Of a stretch of 64,000 bases of DNA, positions 11,868 to 24,188 are shown piece after piece. A model generated the notes under the pieces. The model saw only the letters and a list, made by a program, of their open reading frames with translations. It ran no database searches and had not been told where the DNA came from. Each line of letters starts with the position of its first letter. Positions within the stretch are counted from its first letter, which is position 1. A program made the translations under genes and the position numbers. The stretch covers positions 9,548,001 through 9,612,000 of the forward strand of contig CM069871.1 of the NCBI GenBank assembly GCA_036172665.1. Reading direction: 5' to 3'. The stretch is from Prosopocoilus inquinatus (lineage: Eukaryota > Arthropoda > Insecta > Coleoptera > Lucanidae).

Positions 11868-12945
11868 GGGCTGCAGCCCAGGGCCCCATTTGCCCTCAAA
11901 AAAAAAAAAAAAAATAATGAAATTTAAACTAATTAAAAAAAAACAAATTATATAAAATTATTCGCATCCAAAATCAAAATATACTCTAGCTCCAGAACTT
12001 CAAGTGATTATGAAAATCGATCGTCCAAAATTTGTTTATTATTGTTATTATTTTTTGTATCCATTAAAGCAGTATAAAAATAATTTTGAAATACTCAAAA
12101 AAAAATTATTGCAACTCAGTCTTCTCAGTTCTTATTTTGCAGTGTGCACTTCATCTGTAAATGCGATGAATTTACGTTACAAAAAAAAAACTTATTCGAA
12201 TTTAGGAAATTAAAGGCAGTGACAAGTGTGTTAAGAAGTTAATGTACAGGGTGATTCAGAATAGGTACAGAGTTTAGATGTGTATAAGTTAAAATGAAGA
12301 AATGAAAAAAAAGTTTTGTTACTTGTGAGCTATTCGATTGAGTATGAAGACATGGCTGGAAAGGTTGAATCCAAAAACGAAATTGTTTTGGAAGAAGAAG
12401 AAGGTGAGTATCAAAATCGAAAACTCAATTCCTGCTTGCATCAGATTAAATTGTAATTTTTTTTTAATGCCGTCCTAAATATTTTGTTGCAAATCGTTTT
12501 TGATTGCAGTGAAAACTTCTGTACAGCTGTTTCAGCCCTATTTGGGGCTTCTTCAGCAGAAACAGTTGAAGAAGGTGTTCTTCTTCTTCCAAAACAATTT
12601 CGTTTTTGGATTCAACCTTTCCAGCCATGTCTTCATACTCAATCGAATAGCTAACAAGTAACAAAACATATTTTTTTTTTTTCATTTCTTCATTTTAACT
12701 TATACACATACAGTATTTTATTGAGTATTTTAAAATTACTTTTATACTGCTTTAATGGATACAAAAAATAATAACAATAATAAACAAATTTTGGACGATC
12801 GATTTTCATAATCACTTGAAGGTCTGGAGCTAGAGTATATTTTGATTTTGGATGCGAATAATTTTATATAATTTGTTTTTTTTTTAATTAGTTTAAATTT
12901 TATGTTTTTTTTTGAGCGCAAATGGGGCCCTGGGCTGCAGCCCAG
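11868..12945. repeat. Palindrome of about 1.08 kb
   Basis: Two nested inverted pairs are seen. The outer arms (11868-12105 and 12715-12945) start with GGGCTGCAGCCCAG and stay highly similar. The inner arms (about 12270-12405 and 12575-12710) are also near-identical, including AGCCATGTCTTCATACTC-type sequence. The left half carries an extra segment (about 12105-12265) with no partner, which includes a TACAGGGTG motif. The centre includes a copy of the TTGCAAATCGTTTTTGATTG repeat also found at 46.7 and 46.9 kb. No protein-coding content was recognised. Confidence 0.75.
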
Positions 12946-12952
12946 CTACAGC

Positions 12953-13424
12953 TCAAAATTCCAATTGTCAGCAAGGCGGACGCTTAGGTTACAATTTTAT
13001 TTTATTTAATTCGTGTCTCTTATATTTTTATTTAATTTCTTCATTCCGAAACATTTTTTTAGTCGTAAATATCTAGTACGAACGACCCCTCGAAGTTTAC
13101 ACATATTTCAAAAATTCAGAAATTAAAAGAATATTAATATATACTTTTAAGTAATTTAAAATAATTATTCTAAGATAAACAGAATGTTATTATGAATAAT
13201 AAGTTATAACTTGCACTGTTACAAGTAATTTGGTAATCATGGGGCTTGGATTACAATTTTTTTGATTGCTGAATTACATGTACAGATTATATTTGACCTT
13301 CGTTTAATCTTGTAACCAACGTGACGTATTTGTTAGTAATACAAAAACTCGGGTAAGTTGGGTAGGCCCCCAAACAATGTTAGTCAAGGGCTCTCACAGT
13401 TAACGGTCCGCCCCTGACAAGTGA
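12953..13424. other. AT-rich spacer
   Basis: Nothing recognised. The right edge (CGGTCCGCCCCTGAC near 13404) weakly mirrors CAGGGGCGAG near 11851 and may be the end of a larger element enclosing the palindrome. Confidence 0.3.
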
Positions 13425-15182
13425 CTAGACCAGTGGCGGCGTTAAGGGCGGGCGAACCGGGCAACGCACTTTCAGGGGCCCCGCTCCATCTGCAGAATAT
13501 GAATTTTTCAATATTTTAATCGGCGATAGTTCAGTCAGAATGAAGACGATCAAATATCTGCTTAAAAACCACAATCATATAAAATAAAAATAAAATGAAC
13601 GTATCAGAAGCTCTATTCAGTCAAAAAGAAAAATAAAAATATTACGTATAAACAAATAATACATATAAACAAACAGATGTCTGTAATACTCCCTTAAAAA
13701 AATCGTGTTTTTTATAGAATCAACATTTTCGACCAGCTCTTATTCCTAGATTAACATCTGTTCTATGAGGGCTAGATTTGTTTTTGCCTCTCTTTAGAAT
13801 TTAAGTTTCCTCGTAATTAATCGCAATTTACTTTCAAATACGCTTAAGTAAGATTATTACCAGGGAAAAGAATTCAGGCCACTTAGTGTCGGACGCTTTT
13901 TACGCCGAATGTACTATTTACTCTTGCTACTTTCCGCAGAGACTATTGTGGGCGGGCCTAATACAGTCCGAGTACAAAATTTTCATACTGTTCGCATAAC
14001 AAGTGGCCCAAATTCTTTTCCCTGATTATTACAGTTTTTATGTAGTTTAAGTTTTTAAATTTCGTTATTATATTTCGATAATTTACTACGTGGGTTACTA
14101 TTGGTGGATTCAATTTCAAAGTATATTAATACTCTTAAAATAGTACGTGTAGATATGTTACATGTTTAACATTATTTTTATTTCTTTTTTTTTTTTAGTT
14201 ATAAACCGATCGAATTTTGTCTTTACTTCATTCACTTTGACATTATTTTATATTTGATTTATCAGTTTGATTATTTTTTGTTTTTTCTTTAGTGCTCTTA
14301 ATTGGACTTGACTAAGTGTTATAGAATTTTTACTTTCGTCTTATCTTCATCACCGATCGTCTTTTATTTTGATTTTATTTGAATTATTTTCATTTCTTTC
14401 ATTCGATGCGATTCTATTATCAATTTTTTTTTTTACTCAATTTGAGTTTATTTTACATTTTAATCCCTTCGCCACTTTTGTTTTCTGTTTCATGCGGTTT
14501 GATATTATTTTTTAATTACATTTTTTCGTCTATTATCTTTTTTTTTTGTTTTTTCTTTCGCTTGATTTCATTTGATACTTTGATACTGTGATTTGTTAAT
14601 TGTCAGTTGATTGACTTTTGTTGTTTCTTTCTTTTTTCATTTACTCAATTTGAGTTCGTTTAATTTTACATGTGAATCTTTAATATTTACAGATTGAATT
14701 TTTATATAAAATAAATATCAATATTTATATCGATTTGATTTATTCTTAGTTGTACACATTTTTGTCCCATCTTAATTCACGATCGTCTTTTGTTTTTGTT
14801 TTATTAGTTTTCGATGATATTTTATTTTTATTTTGATTATCAATTTTATCGTTTATTTTGTTTCTTTTTCTTATGTCTTTGTTTTATAGTTACCTTTTTA
14901 TTTCATAGTCATATTTTTATTTCACAGGTTTACTTACAGCTTTATTTCCAAGGTCACATTTTTATTTCGCATTACAAATTTTAAATAACGACACATTCTA
15001 AAAATTGAAATATGTCAAATAATAGTCACTTGAAATTATGTTACCTATACTTTTTTAAATTTATTTAATATTTTCTGCTCTTTATAATGAAAACAAGACA
15101 AACTTTTTGCCTACCCCAAGGGCCCCGCAAAAACTGTCCGTCCGGGGCCTCGCAGTTATTAAGGCCGCCTCTGGACTAGACC
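13425..15182. mobile_element. Foldback element with T-rich interior
   Basis: Ends of about 60 bp are inverted copies: GACCAGTGGCGGCGTTAAGG near 13429 against the reverse complement of GGCCGCCTCTGGACTAGACC near 15162, each followed inward by a GGGGCCCC-type block. The interior (about 14180-14900) is T-rich with CGATCGTCTTTT-like motifs, as in the 2.5-5.5 kb element, though the ends differ. No transposase frame is present. Confidence 0.6.
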
Positions 15183-15665
15183 AACAGAGGCAAGTTACAA
15201 AAAAATTAAGAATGATTAACGTTACGGAAGGGTCGAGACTTAAGGCCACTGTTCTTTGTGAAAAAAAATCAAACGTTAAGATTGATTAGCATTGTGACTT
15301 GGGGCCACTATTCTTTATGACGACAAGGTCGTGACTTCAGACCATTGTACTTTATGAAGAAATTATTGATTTTCTGATTTGGTTCTTGCTATGTGAAAAA
15401 AATCAAATGTTAAGACTGATTAGCATTGTGACTTGGTGCCACTATTCTTTATCACGACAGGGTCGTGACTTGAGACCATTGTACTTTATGAAGAAATTAT
15501 TGATTTTCTGATTTGGTTCTTGCTATGTGAAAAAAAAATTAAACGTTAAGACTGATTAGCATTGCGACTTGGGGCCACTATTCTTTATGACGACAGGGTC
15601 GTGACTTGAGACTATTGTACTTTATGAAGAAATTATTGATTTTCTGATTTGGTTCTTGCTATTTC
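15183..15665. repeat. Three tandem copies of a ~135-bp unit
   Basis: The anchor GATTAGCATTGTGACTTGG or its one-base variant occurs at 15284, 15418 and 15554 (spacing 134 and 136). Each copy also carries GGTCGTGACTT and TTGATTTTCTGATTTGG. A degenerate fourth start lies near 15210. Non-coding. Confidence 0.75.
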
Positions 15666-16710
15666 AGTTTCTTCTCGCCATGAGAATCTCCTTTTTAGCT
15701 TCGCTCTGAGAAAATTCTTAATGAATCCAACAAAACAATCCGTAAGAGAAGTACGACTGAGGAATTACAACCTTACAAAACGCACCTAATTTACTGCACT
15801 TAAGATTTCGCAAACGACCGACCGACTGTACTTATGTACGTACATTCGCAGCAGCAACATTTTCCTTGAGAGTTGCCGTTTATTCCAGAAGTTTTTACGA
15901 TTGCACGCAGCCTTGCATACCGTTTCATTAAGTCGTTCGCGTTCGTTCTTGATGGCTGTTACGCCATCACCATCACATTGTCCGCCACTTATAATACTTT
16001 CCAGCGCTTATTAAAATTAAAATTCCCACATTTTTTTAATTGCGAGGAGATATTATTTTCGTTTGCAGTTTATATAAAAAAAACGAAAAAAAAATGGTAC
16101 CACCTTCTTAATGTGGTAATTGAAGTGACCGCTTAGTTCACTGCGTAATTGCTTAAATAAATAAATTAATTGATTAATGTCGGGTTCGGGTGGTCGGCTG
16201 TGTTGTTTGTCTCGGTTCTTCAATTTCCTTTTAAAAAAAAGGAAACTTTCTCTCTCTTTCGTGAAGCGATCATCCAATCAAAGTTGACCCAAATCCTACT
16301 ACAAAGTAGCTTACAGCTCGACAAAGATTTTATTTTTACTAACAAAATACACGCGGCGGCGTTGTTGTAATTCTTTCAGTTACTGTTACAAGGTGTGCGT
16401 TATACAAACGCATAAATGCAATACATAAATAATAATTCCATTATTCAAATGACAACGCATTCAATCTCGGCGCTCATAAATAAAATACTTTCAGCGGAAT
16501 GTCGTATGTACATGCTCGATACAAAATGGTGGACCGGTGGTGGTGGTGAAGTAATCGGAAATTATTATTAAAACGCGCCGTGCCGAAGATATTTCAATTA
16601 TTCTTATTAAGCTGGGCGCGTTACGTAAAGCGGCAGCGCAAAAATTCCGTTTTATAATTCCTGCACTAATTAGTTACGGAATAACTACGTGCTGTTGATA
16701 ATTACGAGTT
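15666..16710. promoter_or_regulatory. Single-copy stretch with homeodomain-like sites
   Basis: This kilobase has no repeat partner in the window, mixed composition and clusters of TAATTA or ATTA-type words (for example ACTAATTAGTTAC near 16666 and TTAATTGATTAATG near 16163). Such blocks are common in introns of developmental genes, but nothing here proves function. Open frames are short and unconvincing. Confidence 0.2.
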
Positions 16711-19580
16711 AACAACTTGACATTTGCAAGCTATTACTGTTATTAACATGAAATTCTTGCGGCGGATTCAAATCGGAAACCTGGACGTTGTTAATTGAGG
16801 TAACAAAAAAATTTACAAAAAAAAAATACAAAACATACATACAAAAATTTACAAAAAAAACTATGACTATGTGTTTTTCAATCCAAAGCTGCAAAACAAC
16901 TTATTTAATTCTTTAACAACTCTGGCTCCAACTTTTAAAGGCCAATGAATCAGTGTCGGTTGTATTCCAACCGTTGAAGTTGTATCGTAATTACGCTGAA
17001 TCGACAGAGGTGAAGGAGAAGATATGATTGATTATGTTCTGTTTTACCGCAAAAAATCAACATGAAAATGTAAGATACTTTCGATTGTATAAAAGTGTTT
17101 CAAGCGGTTAGATTTTCCTGAATTCTTGCAGGAAGGTAGAGGAGTATACGCCTGAAAAGTCGGCAAAGTTTCAAGAAAATCCACCGTGGAAAACCTAAGG
17201 AATTAGCGTTTGAATTCCCATGCTCCGCGATGCTTGGTGCTAGCTTTCTATTGTTCAGTATGATCCTACAACTTTTCAGTTCAATTCAAAGTAACAACTT
17301 GACATTTACAAGCAATTACTATCATTAATATAAAACTTTTACAGCGGAGTCAAATCGAAAACCTCGTGTCGTTAATTGAAGTTACAAGCAACTTGCTAAA
17401 AAAGGTTTTTTTCTCGATGCAAAGCCCTAATTCTTAACTGTCCTGGCACGTTGGTTTTCTTATAAACCCGTGAAATAAAATCGTTTTTCTATTACTCAAA
17501 CCGAGGTCTAAAAAAGTCGGTTTGATGCTGCACAGATTTAAAAGCCAGTGAACGAGTTTTGCTCAATACATGGATCGAGTTCCCACCGTTGAATCTGTAT
17601 TCAATCAAGCCGAATCGATTGAGGAGAAGGAGAGCATGTGATTGATGTAAAAAATCCGTGGAAAATTGAGGTGAAAATGTAGGATGCTCCTCGCTGCATA
17701 AAAGTGATACAACTGCGAAATGTTCTGTTTTACCGCGGAAAATTGAGGTGAAAATGTAAGATACTTTCAGTTGTATAAAAGTGTTTCAAGCGGTTAGATT
17801 TTCCTGAATTTTTACCGGGATATAAAGGAGTGTACGCCTGAAAAGTCGGCAAAGTTTCAAGAAAATCCACCGTGGAAAACCTAAGGAATTAGCGTTTGAA
17901 TTCCCATGCTCCGTGGTGCTTGGTTCAGTATGATCCTACAACTTTTCAGTTCAATCTAAAGTAACAACTTGACATTTACAAGCAATTACTATCATTAATA
18001 TAAAAGTTTTACAGCGGAGTCAAATCGAAAACCTCGTGTCGTTAATTGAAGTTACAAGCAACTTGCAAAAAAAGTTTTCTTTTCTCGATCCAAAGCCCCG
18101 AAACGCAGCTTATTTAATTCTTAACTGTCCTGGCACGTTGGTTTTCTTATAAACCCGTGAAATAAAATCGTTTTTCTATTATTCAAACCGAGGTCTAAAA
18201 AAATTGGTTTGATGTTGCACAGATTCAAAAGTCAGTGAACGAGTTTTGCTCAATACAAGGAGCGAGTTCCCACCGTTGAATCTGTATTCAATCACGCCGA
18301 GTCGATTGAGGAGAAGGAGAGCATGTGATTGATGTAAAAAATCTGTGGAAAATTGAGGTGAAAATGTAAGATGCTCTTCGCTGCATAAAAGTGATAAATC
18401 TGTGAAATGTTCTGTTTTACCGCGGAAAATTGAGGTGAAAATGTAAGATACTTTCGGTTGTATAAAAGTGTTCCAAGCGGTTAGGTTTTCCTGAATTCTT
18501 GCAGGAACGTAAAAGAGTATACGCCTGAAAAGTCGGCAAAGTTTCAAGAAAATCCACCGTGGAAAACCTAAGGAACTAGCGTTTGAATTCCCATGCTCCG
18601 CGATGTCTGGTGCTAGCTTTCTATTGTTCAGTATGATCATACAACTTTTCAGTTCAATTTAAAGTAATAACTTGATATTTACAAGCAATTACTATCATTA
18701 ACATAAAATTTTTACAGCGGAGTCAAATCGAAAACATGGTCGTTAATTGAAGTTACAAGCAACTTGCAAAAAAAGTTTTTTTCCCTCGATCCAAAACCCC
18801 TAAGCGCAGCTTATTTAATTCTTAACTGTCCTGGCACGTTGGTTTTCTTATAAACACGTGAAATAAAATCGTTTTTCTATTACTCAAACCGAGGTCTAAA
18901 AAAGTCGGTTTGATGCTGCACAGATTTAAAAGCCAGTGACAAGAGTTTTGCTCAATACATGGATCGAGTTCCCACCGTTGAATTTGTATTGAATCACGCC
19001 GAGAATCGATTGAGGAGAAGGACAGCATGTGATTGATGTAAAAAATCCATGAAAAATTGAGGTGAAACTGTAAGATGCTCTTCGCTGCATAAAAGTGATA
19101 AAACTGCGAAATGTTCTGTTTTACCGCGGAAAATTGAGGTGAAAATGTAAGATACTTTCGGTTGTATAAAAGTGTTTCAAGCGGTTAGATTTTCTTGATT
19201 TTTTGCAGGAACGTAAAAGAGTATATGCCTGAAAAGTCGGAAAAGTTTCAAGAAAATCCACCGTGGAAAACCTAAGGAATTAGCGTTTGAATTTCCATGC
19301 TCCGCGATGCTTGGTGCTAGCTTTCTATTGTTCAGTATGATCCTACAACTTTTCAGTTCAATTCAAAGTAACAACTTGACATTTACAAGCAATTACTATC
19401 ATTAACATAAAACTTTTACAGCGGAGTCAAATCGAAAACCTCGTGTCGTTAATTGAAGTTACAAGCAACTTGCTAAAAAAGGTTTTTTTTTCTCGATCCG
19501 AAGCCCCGAAGAATTAAATAAGCGCAGCTTATTTAATTCTTAACTGTCCTGGCACTTTGGTTTTCTTATAAACCCGTGAA
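16711..19580. repeat. Satellite-like tandem array, ~670-705-bp units
   Basis: The anchor CAACTTGACATTTAC or its variants occurs at 16713, 17296, 17965, 18668 and 19372 (spacing 583, 669, 703, 704). The first copy is the most diverged, later copies are very alike. Each unit carries ACCGTGGAAAACCTAAGGAA and CTGTCCTGGCACGTTGG. A 153-codon minus-strand frame at 18179-18640 exists in only one unit and is interrupted in the others, so it is not treated as a gene. Confidence 0.85.
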
Positions 19581-19589
19581 TTAGGGCCA

Positions 19590-20260
19590 AAATAAAAAAA
19601 AAATTGTATAAAACTAACAGTAAATCAAAAGGATGATCAATTAATAATAATTAAAAAAAATAAATTAAATAAATAGCAGAAATAAACAAACTCAAATCGA
19701 GTAAGCGTAGCCAAAAAAAAGGCAGTCGATTAATAATCAAAAAACGCAAAATCGCGTCAAATAAAATCAAGCAAAAAAAAGATGATTGATAGTTAAAAAG
19801 TAAAAACAAAAAAATGAAATCGATTAGAAGAAGAAGAAAAAAATCAAAGGTCGATAATTTATTAAAATTAAAAATTGAATAAAATCAAATGAGGAATAAA
19901 AAAATAAATGATGAATCGAAATAAAAAAAAACTGTGTAAAACAAAAGAACAAACAAAAAAAGATGATAAACTGATAGTAAAAATGAAAGAAAAAATGAAA
20001 TCGATTAAAAAAAAAACAAAGCTCGATCAGTTGATTATATCAGTTAAAAATTAAATAAAATAAAGTCAAATCGGGAAGGAAAAAAGAATAAACGATGATG
20101 ATAAAATTAGAACCGAAATAAAAAATAGCGTAACGCTAACAATAAATTAAAAGGACGATCAAATAATGATTATTAAACAAATAAAATAAAATCAGATTTA
20201 ATAAAAGCGACAACAAAAACTGCGATCAGTCGTCGAGATTAAAATGTAAAATAAATTCAA
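19590..20260. repeat. A-rich array, opposite orientation to the T-rich foldback interiors
   Basis: Repeated short blocks of A-rich sequence with GATCAAT, ATCGATTA and AAAATCAAAT words. Read on the minus strand it resembles the CGATCGTCTTTTGT-bearing T-rich arrays at 4-5, 14 and 59-64 kb. No bounded inverted ends were identified. Confidence 0.5.
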
Positions 20261-20296
20261 GGTGTAAAATAAATGCAGGTGGTTTTCTTTTTTCTT

Positions 20297-20714
20297 GAAA
20301 ATAACTCGTGAATGATGGCGAATCGGAACTTTTGACATCCTTTGATTTCGATTTGTCTCAGCTTCCTGCACCGAATCTCGAAAGGACAGGCGTTATTTTT
20401 GAGATAGCCTGTATATGAACGTTATCAGTTGGGAAACGTTAACGTCTCCGCAAGAGGCGCTACGAAAGTGATCGTTGGAATTAACCAACAACAAAACAAT
20501 TATCAAATATGACAGAAAGACGAATTTTTTTGTTAAATTGATTAATTTTAACGTAACAAGTTGTTTTCGTTTTTTTTGAATAACTCGTGAACGACGGCGA
20601 ATCGGAACTTTTGTTATTCTTTCACATTTCGATTTGTCCCAGCTTCCTGAACCCATCCTCGAAAGAACGGGCGACACTTTTGAGACACCCTATATGTGAA
20701 CGTTATCAGTTGGT
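20297..20714. repeat. Direct repeat pair, ~135 bp each, 280 bp apart
   Basis: Two copies (about 20297-20432 and 20576-20714) share AACTCGTGAA, GGCGAATCGGAACTTTTG, CCCAGCTTCCTG-like and GAACGTTATCAGTTGG segments. Both end with a motif resembling the dispersed CCTATATG/CCTGTATATG termini. The sequence between them is AT-rich. Non-coding. Confidence 0.65.
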
Positions 20715-21085
20715 AGGTTTTTTAAAGTACTCTTCAAGACGAAGCCGTCTGTGCAGTTTGAGAATATTTCATTCGCTCAGTTTCAAGATATTTAAAAAAG
20801 ATCAGTAACTAAATTCAGTTTATACCCATACATATAATTGATCAGTAAATGTTAAAATAAATTGCTGGAAAAGTTTTTTCTTCTATTAGTCTTTTTCGAA
20901 AACGACTAGATTTATTAATTACATATCTGTTCAGTTTTCTTTATCATTATCATCGTGGCTGTGCTGATTGTTATAAATGCTATGGTAAAGTGGTATAAAT
21001 TGAATCTAGTTACACAATTTTTTTTAAATATCTTGAAACTTCATAGACAGATTCATCCTGAAGAGTACTTTAAGAAACCTAAAAA
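20712..21085. mobile_element. Palindromic MITE-like element next to the zinc-finger pseudogene
   Basis: The left arm (AAAGTACTCTTCAAGACGAA near 20724 through TTTCAAGATATTTAAAAAA near 20782) pairs with the right arm (21020-21085). Arms are about 75 bp with scattered mismatches around an AT-rich loop. The right edge coincides with the abrupt start of zinc-finger coding sequence. Confidence 0.6.
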
Positions 21086-21585
21086 TGCCGACACGCTTCA
21101 CACTTAAGTCGGCACAGGTTAATACACACCGACGAGAAGCCGTTCAGTTGTGACCTTTGCGATTATAAATGCCGCGAGGCTGGCCAATTGAAAGATCACA
21201 AGTCGGTACACACGGGCGAGAAGCCCTTCGGTTGTGATCTTTGCGATTTTAAATGTCTGCTGGTTGGACTGTTGAAAGGTCACATGTTAATACACACGGG
21301 CGAGAAGCCGTTTAGTTGTGACCTATGCGGTTGTAAATTCCGAGTATCTAAAGGTTTGAAGAGGCACAAGTTAACACACACCAACGAGAAACCATTCAAG
21401 TGTGATCTTTGCGATTATGAGTGCTGGCTCGCCGGAAACTTAACAAGGCACAGGTTAACACACACCAATGAGAAACCGTTCTTTTGCGGTCTTTGCGATT
21501 ATAATTCCAACTGATCGGACAGTTGAAAGCTCACATGTTAATACATGCCGCCGATGAGAAGCCAGTGAAGAAAGATGACAGTTGA
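21086..21585 (+). pseudogene. C2H2 zinc-finger protein fragment, truncated and frameshifted
   Basis: The plus-strand frame starting near 21086 encodes tandem C2H2 fingers joined by HTGEKPF or HTNEKPF linkers, as in Kruppel-type DNA-binding proteins. The first finger is only its second half (SHLSRHRLIH); four complete fingers with CDLC starts and H-x3-H ends follow. The sixth begins (CGLCDYNSN) and hits a TGA at 21512. Reading one frame over restores its second half (LIGQLKAHMLIH) to a TGA at 21583-21585, so a single-base loss near 21510 broke it. There is no start codon or N-terminal region: the sequence begins where the palindromic element ends. Partial finger-like words continue to about 21600. 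It is most likely a dead gene fragment or retrocopy piece; a 3' exon of a gene with odd splicing is less likely. Confidence 0.8.
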
Positions 21586-21890
21586 AAGGTCACACGGGCG
21601 ATTCAGTGGTGGGATGGACGATTGTATAATAATGCATTTCGCTTTTGTAAATTTGACGTCCGGAGTGCTGTGACTGGCGCGTTGCATCTAAAATCTATAC
21701 ATTTTTCAGTCACTTCAGTTCACAATGATAATAACCTAAAAATTAGCAATCGTTTGACATTACCATGGACGTTACCTACATTAACTGACATCTCAAGGCA
21801 CGAACATAACCTCCAAATTGACATTTGTTTGAAATTATTTATTAAAAAAATAAAAAATATAGAACGAAGATTAAGTAAGCTCTAACTAAC
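21586..21890. other. Non-coding spacer
   Basis: No gene or repeat recognised beyond a short leftover of zinc-finger-like sequence at its start. Confidence 0.3.
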
Positions 21891-22990
21891 TTTGCCCGAC
21901 CAAGAAACCAAGAAAATAATTTTTTTAAAAATCAAAATAAATGAAGCCAAAGCCATCTCAAGGACAATCCAACCCAACTGAAATCCACTTAAGTAAGCCC
22001 AACCTGGAGAACCAAGAGAATTAAAAAAGACAAAATGAAAACTAAAGAATAAAAACAAATTCAATAAAAATGAAGTCCGGTCCATCTTAACTAAATTTAA
22101 AATATTTTAAGAATTTTAAAATCAGAGTAAAATTCAACTCAATCCAAGCCAAAGAAAAAAATTATGTAACAAAAAAAATTAAATTGAAAATTCTTTAAAA
22201 TAGTATAGGTAGTCCAATTAGTCACAAGGTCAACCCAATCCAAAGAAGAAATTACGATTAAAAAAAAAATTTAATTGAAAGCAATTTGAAAAAATCGAGC
22301 CCCCTTCAAGGTCAATTGATTCAAGCAAGAAAATTAAATTAAAAAAAAATCAAACCAAAAATCAATAAATCCAATTGGTTCCCAACTCAAGGTCAACCCG
22401 ACTCACTGAAATCATCCTAAGTAAACCCAAACCGAAGAACCAAGAGAATTTAAACAAATAGAAAGTACGAAAATAAAATAAATATAACAGATAAACAAAT
22501 AAAAACAGAAACTACAAAAAAAAAATAAAAACAAAAACTACAAAAAAATAATAAAAACAGAAACTACAAATAAAAACAGGAACGACAAAAAATAATAAAT
22601 AAATAAAAAGAGAAACTACAAAAAATTAAATAAAAATAATAAACAAATAAATATTAAATCGAAATTAATTATAATATAGGTCATCCCAATGCAAAAATGA
22701 AATTAGAATAAACCTCAACTTAACTTTGAAGCATTATTGAAAGCAAACAAAAATTCCAATATCAACTTAACCAAAAAAAAAAAAAATAATAATAATAAAA
22801 TTGGATTAAAAAAAGTCCACTTCGACGTCAACCCAACCCAAGCAAGGAAATTAAAACTAAAAAAATTTAAAGTCTAAAATCAATTGAAATTGAGCGCATA
22901 CCAACCTTAAGGTCACTCCAACTCAGGTAAAGGTAGAAAATACAAAATTAAAGAAAGAAGTAAAATTTAAAAAAAAAAACTGAAAATAAA
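21890..22990. repeat. A-rich degenerate array with GTCAACCCAA words
   Basis: AAGGTCAACCCAATCCAA-like words recur irregularly (near 21963, 22227, 22309, 22388, 22831, 22909) in A-rich sequence. The stretch 22440-22680 is a run of AAAACAGAAACTACAAA repeats. The complement (GGGTTGACCTTGAG) recurs in T-rich sequence at 3820-3845 and 37.9-38.4 kb, so this is a dispersed family. No coding content. Confidence 0.55.
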
Positions 22991-23095
22991 AAAATTATAT
23001 TATATAGACATTTTTCTGTACAATAATTAGGGAAGCCAATATTCGAGCGCGTTTCAATTAACATGGGATTTCCCATGTTGTGTTTCAAAATGCCG

Positions 23096-24188
23096 TATAC
23101 CGGGTGTCCCGCGCCATGTGCTCACCCTTCTAGAATCTTTATTTATTAATTGATTAACCTGAATTTTGGAAGCAATAAACTAAACAAAAAATGGAATTTT
23201 CCGACATACCGATAGTCGTCATAGGACTTCCGATTTCGCCGGAAGTGATATCAACTTTCTTATTTTAAATGGAACACCCTATATATTTTTACATATTTAA
23301 AATCTACGGAGCATTACGAGTCCGAATACGTATCAATTGTTAATTTTGGTTTCCATGACAACGAAAAAACTTTTTTATTTTTCAATCTAGAAAGCTATGA
23401 ATCACATTTCTTCGATCTAATGCGATCAAGTGTTTCGAGAAAAACACTCCTTAGATGGTATTATGATTTTTAACATTTTTACAGTATTTGAAATTTTCAT
23501 TAGCTCTTAATTCATTTTTTTTTCGATAGAACCTCATATGTTTCTTAGCTTAGTTCAACTGAACATTTTTTTCTGAATACGCTGATACCAAATACGTCAT
23601 ATTTTCTTTGAAAATAATTTAAAATAGAGCATGTCTTATCGAAAATTTACACTCCCTTTATTTCAAATGACTTTCAAAGAAAATGTGACGTATTTGGTAT
23701 CAGCGTACTCAGAAAAAAATGTTCTGTTGAAATAAGCTAAGAAACACATGAGGTTCTACCGAAAAAAATGAGTTAAGAGCTAATGAAAATTTCAAATACT
23801 GTAAAAATGTTAAAAATCAAAATACCATCAAAGGAGTGATTTTCTCGAAACACTTGATCGCATTAGATCGAAAAAATGCGATTCATAGCTTTCTAGATTG
23901 AAAAATAAAAAAGTTTTTTTTCGTTGTCATGGAAACCAAAATTAACAATTGATACGTATTCGGACTCGTAAACTCCGTAGATTTTAAATATGTAAAAATA
24001 TATAGGGTGTTCCATTTAAAATAAGAAAGTTGATATCACTTCCGGCGAAACCGGAAGTCCTATGACGACTATCAGTATGTCGAAAAATTCCATTTTTTGT
24101 TTAGTTTACTGTCTCCAAAATTCAGCTTAATCGATTAATAAATAAAGATTCTAGAAGGGTGAGCACATGGCGCGGGACACCCGGTATA
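23096..24188. mobile_element. Palindrome of ~1.09 kb with CCGGGTGTCCCG ends
   Basis: The whole segment folds on itself: arms of about 540 bp run from TATACCGGGTGTCCCG to a centre near 23635 and back, with scattered small differences. Each arm contains TAGGGTGTTCCATTTAAAAT (inverted at 23263-23285, direct at 24001), a word found as single copies elsewhere in the window. No transposase is visible. It is probably a non-autonomous DNA transposon or two head-to-head copies. Confidence 0.75.

Noticed and set aside
18179..18640. 153-codon minus-strand open frame
   Set aside because: It lies within one unit of a ~700-bp tandem repeat, and neighbouring units interrupt the same frame. No recognisable domain.
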